DNA of 6,489 bases, taken from positions 1 through 6,489 of the forward strand of contig JAKACS010000183.1 in NCBI GenBank assembly GCA_021821235.1, written 5' to 3'. The notes under the pieces are model-generated. The model was given only the letters and a program-made list of their open reading frames with translations, did no database searches and was not told where the DNA came from. This DNA is from Bacillota bacterium. Its GTDB lineage: Bacteria > Bacillota > Bacilli > Bacillales_B > DSM-18226. The translations under genes were made by a program, and so were the position numbers. Positions 4,918-6,489 of this stretch are shown here, piece by piece (the stretch's first letter is position 1; every line of letters begins with the position of its first letter).

Positions 4918-5591
4918 TCCCGCATCACATAACCAACCCCGCGTACCGTTTCAATAAAATTTTCGCCAGTATCCCGATTTATCTTATTTCGTAAATACCG
5001 AATATATACATCAACAACATTTGTTTCGATAGCGATATCATAGCCCCAAATTTGATCCAGGATCACTTCTCTTGTTAAAACACGGTTAATATTTTGCAAA
5101 AAAAGCAGCAGTAAATCGTATTCGCGTTTCGTCAGCTCAATAATTTCTGTACCCCGTTGAACCGTTCTGGCCACTGTATTGACTTCAATGTCACGAAATT
5201 GAATCGTCTGCACTAATTTATTGGCGGTTTTTTCAATTCTTCGAAAAATCACGCGCATTCGCGCAAGCAATTCTTCAATTGCAAAGGGTTTCGGAATATA
5301 GTCATCCGCCCCGCTGTCGAGCCCCATGACACGATCAAGTACACTATCTCGAGCAGTCAGCATAATGATTGGCGTATCCTTAACCGTACGGATTCGACGG
5401 CAAATCTCAACACCGTTGAGTCCCGGAAGCATTAAGTCAAGCAAAATCAAATCAAATGGGCGATCTAAGGCAATATCCAGCCCCTGTCTTCCCTCATATG
5501 CCACTTCGACTTCAAATCCTTCGTGCTCTAATTCTAATGTTAAAAATTCCGAGATACTTTCTTCATCTTCAATAATCAAGATTTTTTTCAT
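4914..5591 (-). CDS. arlR: ArlR/YkoG-like OmpR-family response regulator
   Basis: This 225-aa response regulator has a complete receiver domain (1-120): acidic pocket E8-D9, phosphorylation site D52 (LLDLMLPG), T79 and K101 (KPF). A winged-helix DNA-binding domain of the OmpR type follows (about 129-224), with a recognition-helix region ETNVVDVYIRYLRNK and the ending ETVRGVGYVMR, both very close to ArlR. It should bind direct hexamer repeats about 11 bp apart as a dimer when phosphorylated. An SD (AGGGAGAG) lies just upstream of the ATG. The gene follows the Ig-fold gene by 43 bp and overlaps the kinase by 4 bp, so it belongs to the transporter operon. The repeats upstream of the two small RNAs are candidate targets; that is inference. 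Confidence 0.93.
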   Translation of the reverse strand: MKKILIIEDEESISEFLTLELEHEGFEVEVAYEGRQGLDIALDRPFDLILLDLMLPGLNGVEICRRIRTVKDTPIIMLTARDSVLDRVMGLDSGADDYIPKPFAIEELLARMRVIFRRIEKTANKLVQTIQFRDIEVNTVARTVQRGTEIIELTKREYDLLLLFLQNINRVLTREVILDQIWGYDIAIETNVVDVYIRYLRNKINRDTGENFIETVRGVGYVMRE

Positions 5592-5634
5592 ATAACTCTC
5601 TCCCTAGAATTCAGCCAGAAAAAATATTTCCTGC

Positions 5635-6195
5635 TCAACCTTTCGATTCGTCCTTTACCTTCCTGCCTCTTAGCAGGGCTAACAAAAGGATGGTAAGCAG
5701 GAGCAATGGTTCCACAATGGAGATCACCGTAACAAGTGCAGGATTGATTTTCGTGTTTCCTAAGATTTCAACAGGGATGGCATTGCTCGAGTAAATGGCA
5801 AGATCTTTATCGCTGCTTACCGTAACATATAGCTTATAATGACTAGTATAAACGAAGCGGATCGGCAACGATAGCTTTAGCGATTGTCCCGGAGCAAGCG
5901 TGGGAATGGGAACTGGTTTATCCGCACTGTAGTCTTCCAGATTCACGGTCCAATGTTTTCCTAAATCAGCCATTGTGATATAGGCCATTGCTTTTGTCAA
6001 AGCAGCCCCAGTCCGGTTTGTTATTTTCACATCAACTTTTGTTTCGAAGCCGGGATAATTGCGTACTTTTGCCGGTGAAAGAATTTGAATCTCAACGGAA
6101 TCACTCCCCGCCGCTGCTGCATATCCAAGATTACTGAAAGAGACGGAAACAAATGCACTGAAAAGAGCCAATACAATCCATAACTTTTTCACCAT
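5635..6195 (-). CDS. Secreted Ig-like (NEW3/CARDB-type) protein with C-terminal membrane anchor
   Basis: This 186-aa protein has a clear signal peptide (KK, hydrophobic 5-20, likely cleavage near residues 26-29 in GYAAAAG). A beta-rich domain follows (about 33-146) with features of NEW3/CARDB-like Ig folds: VKITNRTGAALTKA, then LAPGQSLKLSLPI, then YKLYVTVSSD. A single membrane helix (153-175) and a basic tail (RGRK) anchor it with the domain outside. It starts directly at the stop of the ABC permease (TAATG) with a strong GGAGG 6 nt upstream, so the two are translated together. Proteins of this shape beside ABC-2 transporters are presumed accessory or envelope-binding subunits; the ligand is unknown. 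The domain assignment is by eye. The gene does not look truncated. Confidence 0.75.
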   Translation of the reverse strand: MVKKLWIVLALFSAFVSVSFSNLGYAAAAGSDSVEIQILSPAKVRNYPGFETKVDVKITNRTGAALTKAMAYITMADLGKHWTVNLEDYSADKPVPIPTLAPGQSLKLSLPIRFVYTSHYKLYVTVSSDKDLAIYSSNAIPVEILGNTKINPALVTVISIVEPLLLLTILLLALLRGRKVKDESKG

Positions 6196-6489
6196 TATTC
6201 GCCTCCTTTAAAATCAAGTTTACTGCTGGCATAGTACAAGCTTGCAAAGGCAATAAAGAAAAACCCAATAACCGGTAAAATATCGACTAGAATAATAGCT
6301 GCTGATAACTTATTAACAAAGTAATCTTTCATGGCGAGCAAGCTTGACGAAATCGGACTTAGCCGATCAAAAAGGTAGGCAAAACCCGCCTTTTTCATTG
6401 TTGTCGACAAAAACATGGGGATGGCAGTCACAATAAACAAGACGATTGATAGCATTAATGCATTTTTTGTTGATGACAGCCAAGCGGAA
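6195..6489 (-). CDS. C-terminal part of an ABC-2 type transporter permease (runs off the right edge)
   Basis: The frame is open to the window edge and gives the last 97 residues of a larger membrane protein (SAWLSSTKNALMLSIVLF onward). Two strong hydrophobic helices are visible, one around LSIVLFIVTAIPMFL and one around IILVDILPVIGFFFIAFASLYY, with a short connecting region and a Lys/Gly-rich tail. This resembles the end of an ABC-2 family permease, where the last helices follow a loop. An internal ATG at 6455 has no SD and is not needed as a start. The stop overlaps the start of the Ig-fold gene by one base. The ATPase and the rest of the permease would be expected off-window to the right. 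The family call rests on a short piece and on context. Confidence 0.65.
   Translation of the reverse strand, partial: SAWLSSTKNALMLSIVLFIVTAIPMFLSTTMKKAGFAYLFDRLSPISSSLLAMKDYFVNKLSAAIILVDILPVIGFFFIAFASLYYASSKLDFKGGE

Noticed and set aside
4457..5595. Plus-strand frames antisense to the kinase and regulator genes (4457-4663, 4495-4677, 5326-5595)
   Set aside because: All lie inside well-recognised genes with intact motifs and have no SD support.

Overview
The window looks like chromosomal DNA of a low-GC, endospore-forming Bacillus relative (Bacillaceae). The signs are strong GG-rich Shine-Dalgarno (SD) sites, TATAAT boxes, intrinsic terminators with U-tracts, a candidate sigma-G promoter, and a two-component pair close to ArlRS of Staphylococcus and YkoGH of Bacillus subtilis. 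All recognisable protein genes lie on the minus strand. The plus strand carries two short predicted RNA genes.

Layout from left to right. (1) 1-191 holds the start of an exported or membrane-anchored protein that runs off the left edge, with a sigma-G-like promoter at 231-260. (2) 290-1270 encodes a cation diffusion facilitator of the ZnT9-like branch, with its own promoter region. (3) 1416-2429 encodes an AI-2E/PerM-family membrane protein with its own promoter and terminator. (4) 2442-3513 is the unusual part. Two paralogous plus-strand transcription units (about 2611-2688 and 3334-3410) share a conserved 15-nt C-rich core, a 5' GGTT hairpin arm, a 3' intrinsic terminator and an upstream array of TTCATA-like repeats spaced by one helical turn. 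Between them, on the opposite strand, lies a small heptad-repeat coiled-coil gene. (5) 3514-6489 is an operon read leftwards: the end of an ABC-2 type permease, a secreted Ig-fold protein with a C-terminal membrane anchor, an OmpR-family response regulator and its histidine kinase. These genes overlap or lie within 50 bp of each other, and a strong terminator follows the kinase.

How the parts may work together. The operon on the right looks like an export or envelope module whose signalling pair is co-transcribed with the transporter. The two predicted small RNAs have the build of C-rich regulatory RNAs that pair with ribosome binding sites. Their promoters have a poor -35 and OmpR-type direct repeats, as expected for genes activated by a response regulator. 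The regulator could be the neighbouring ArlR-like protein or PhoP; this is inference. Both protein genes beside the RNAs have G-run SD sites that can pair with the RNA core.
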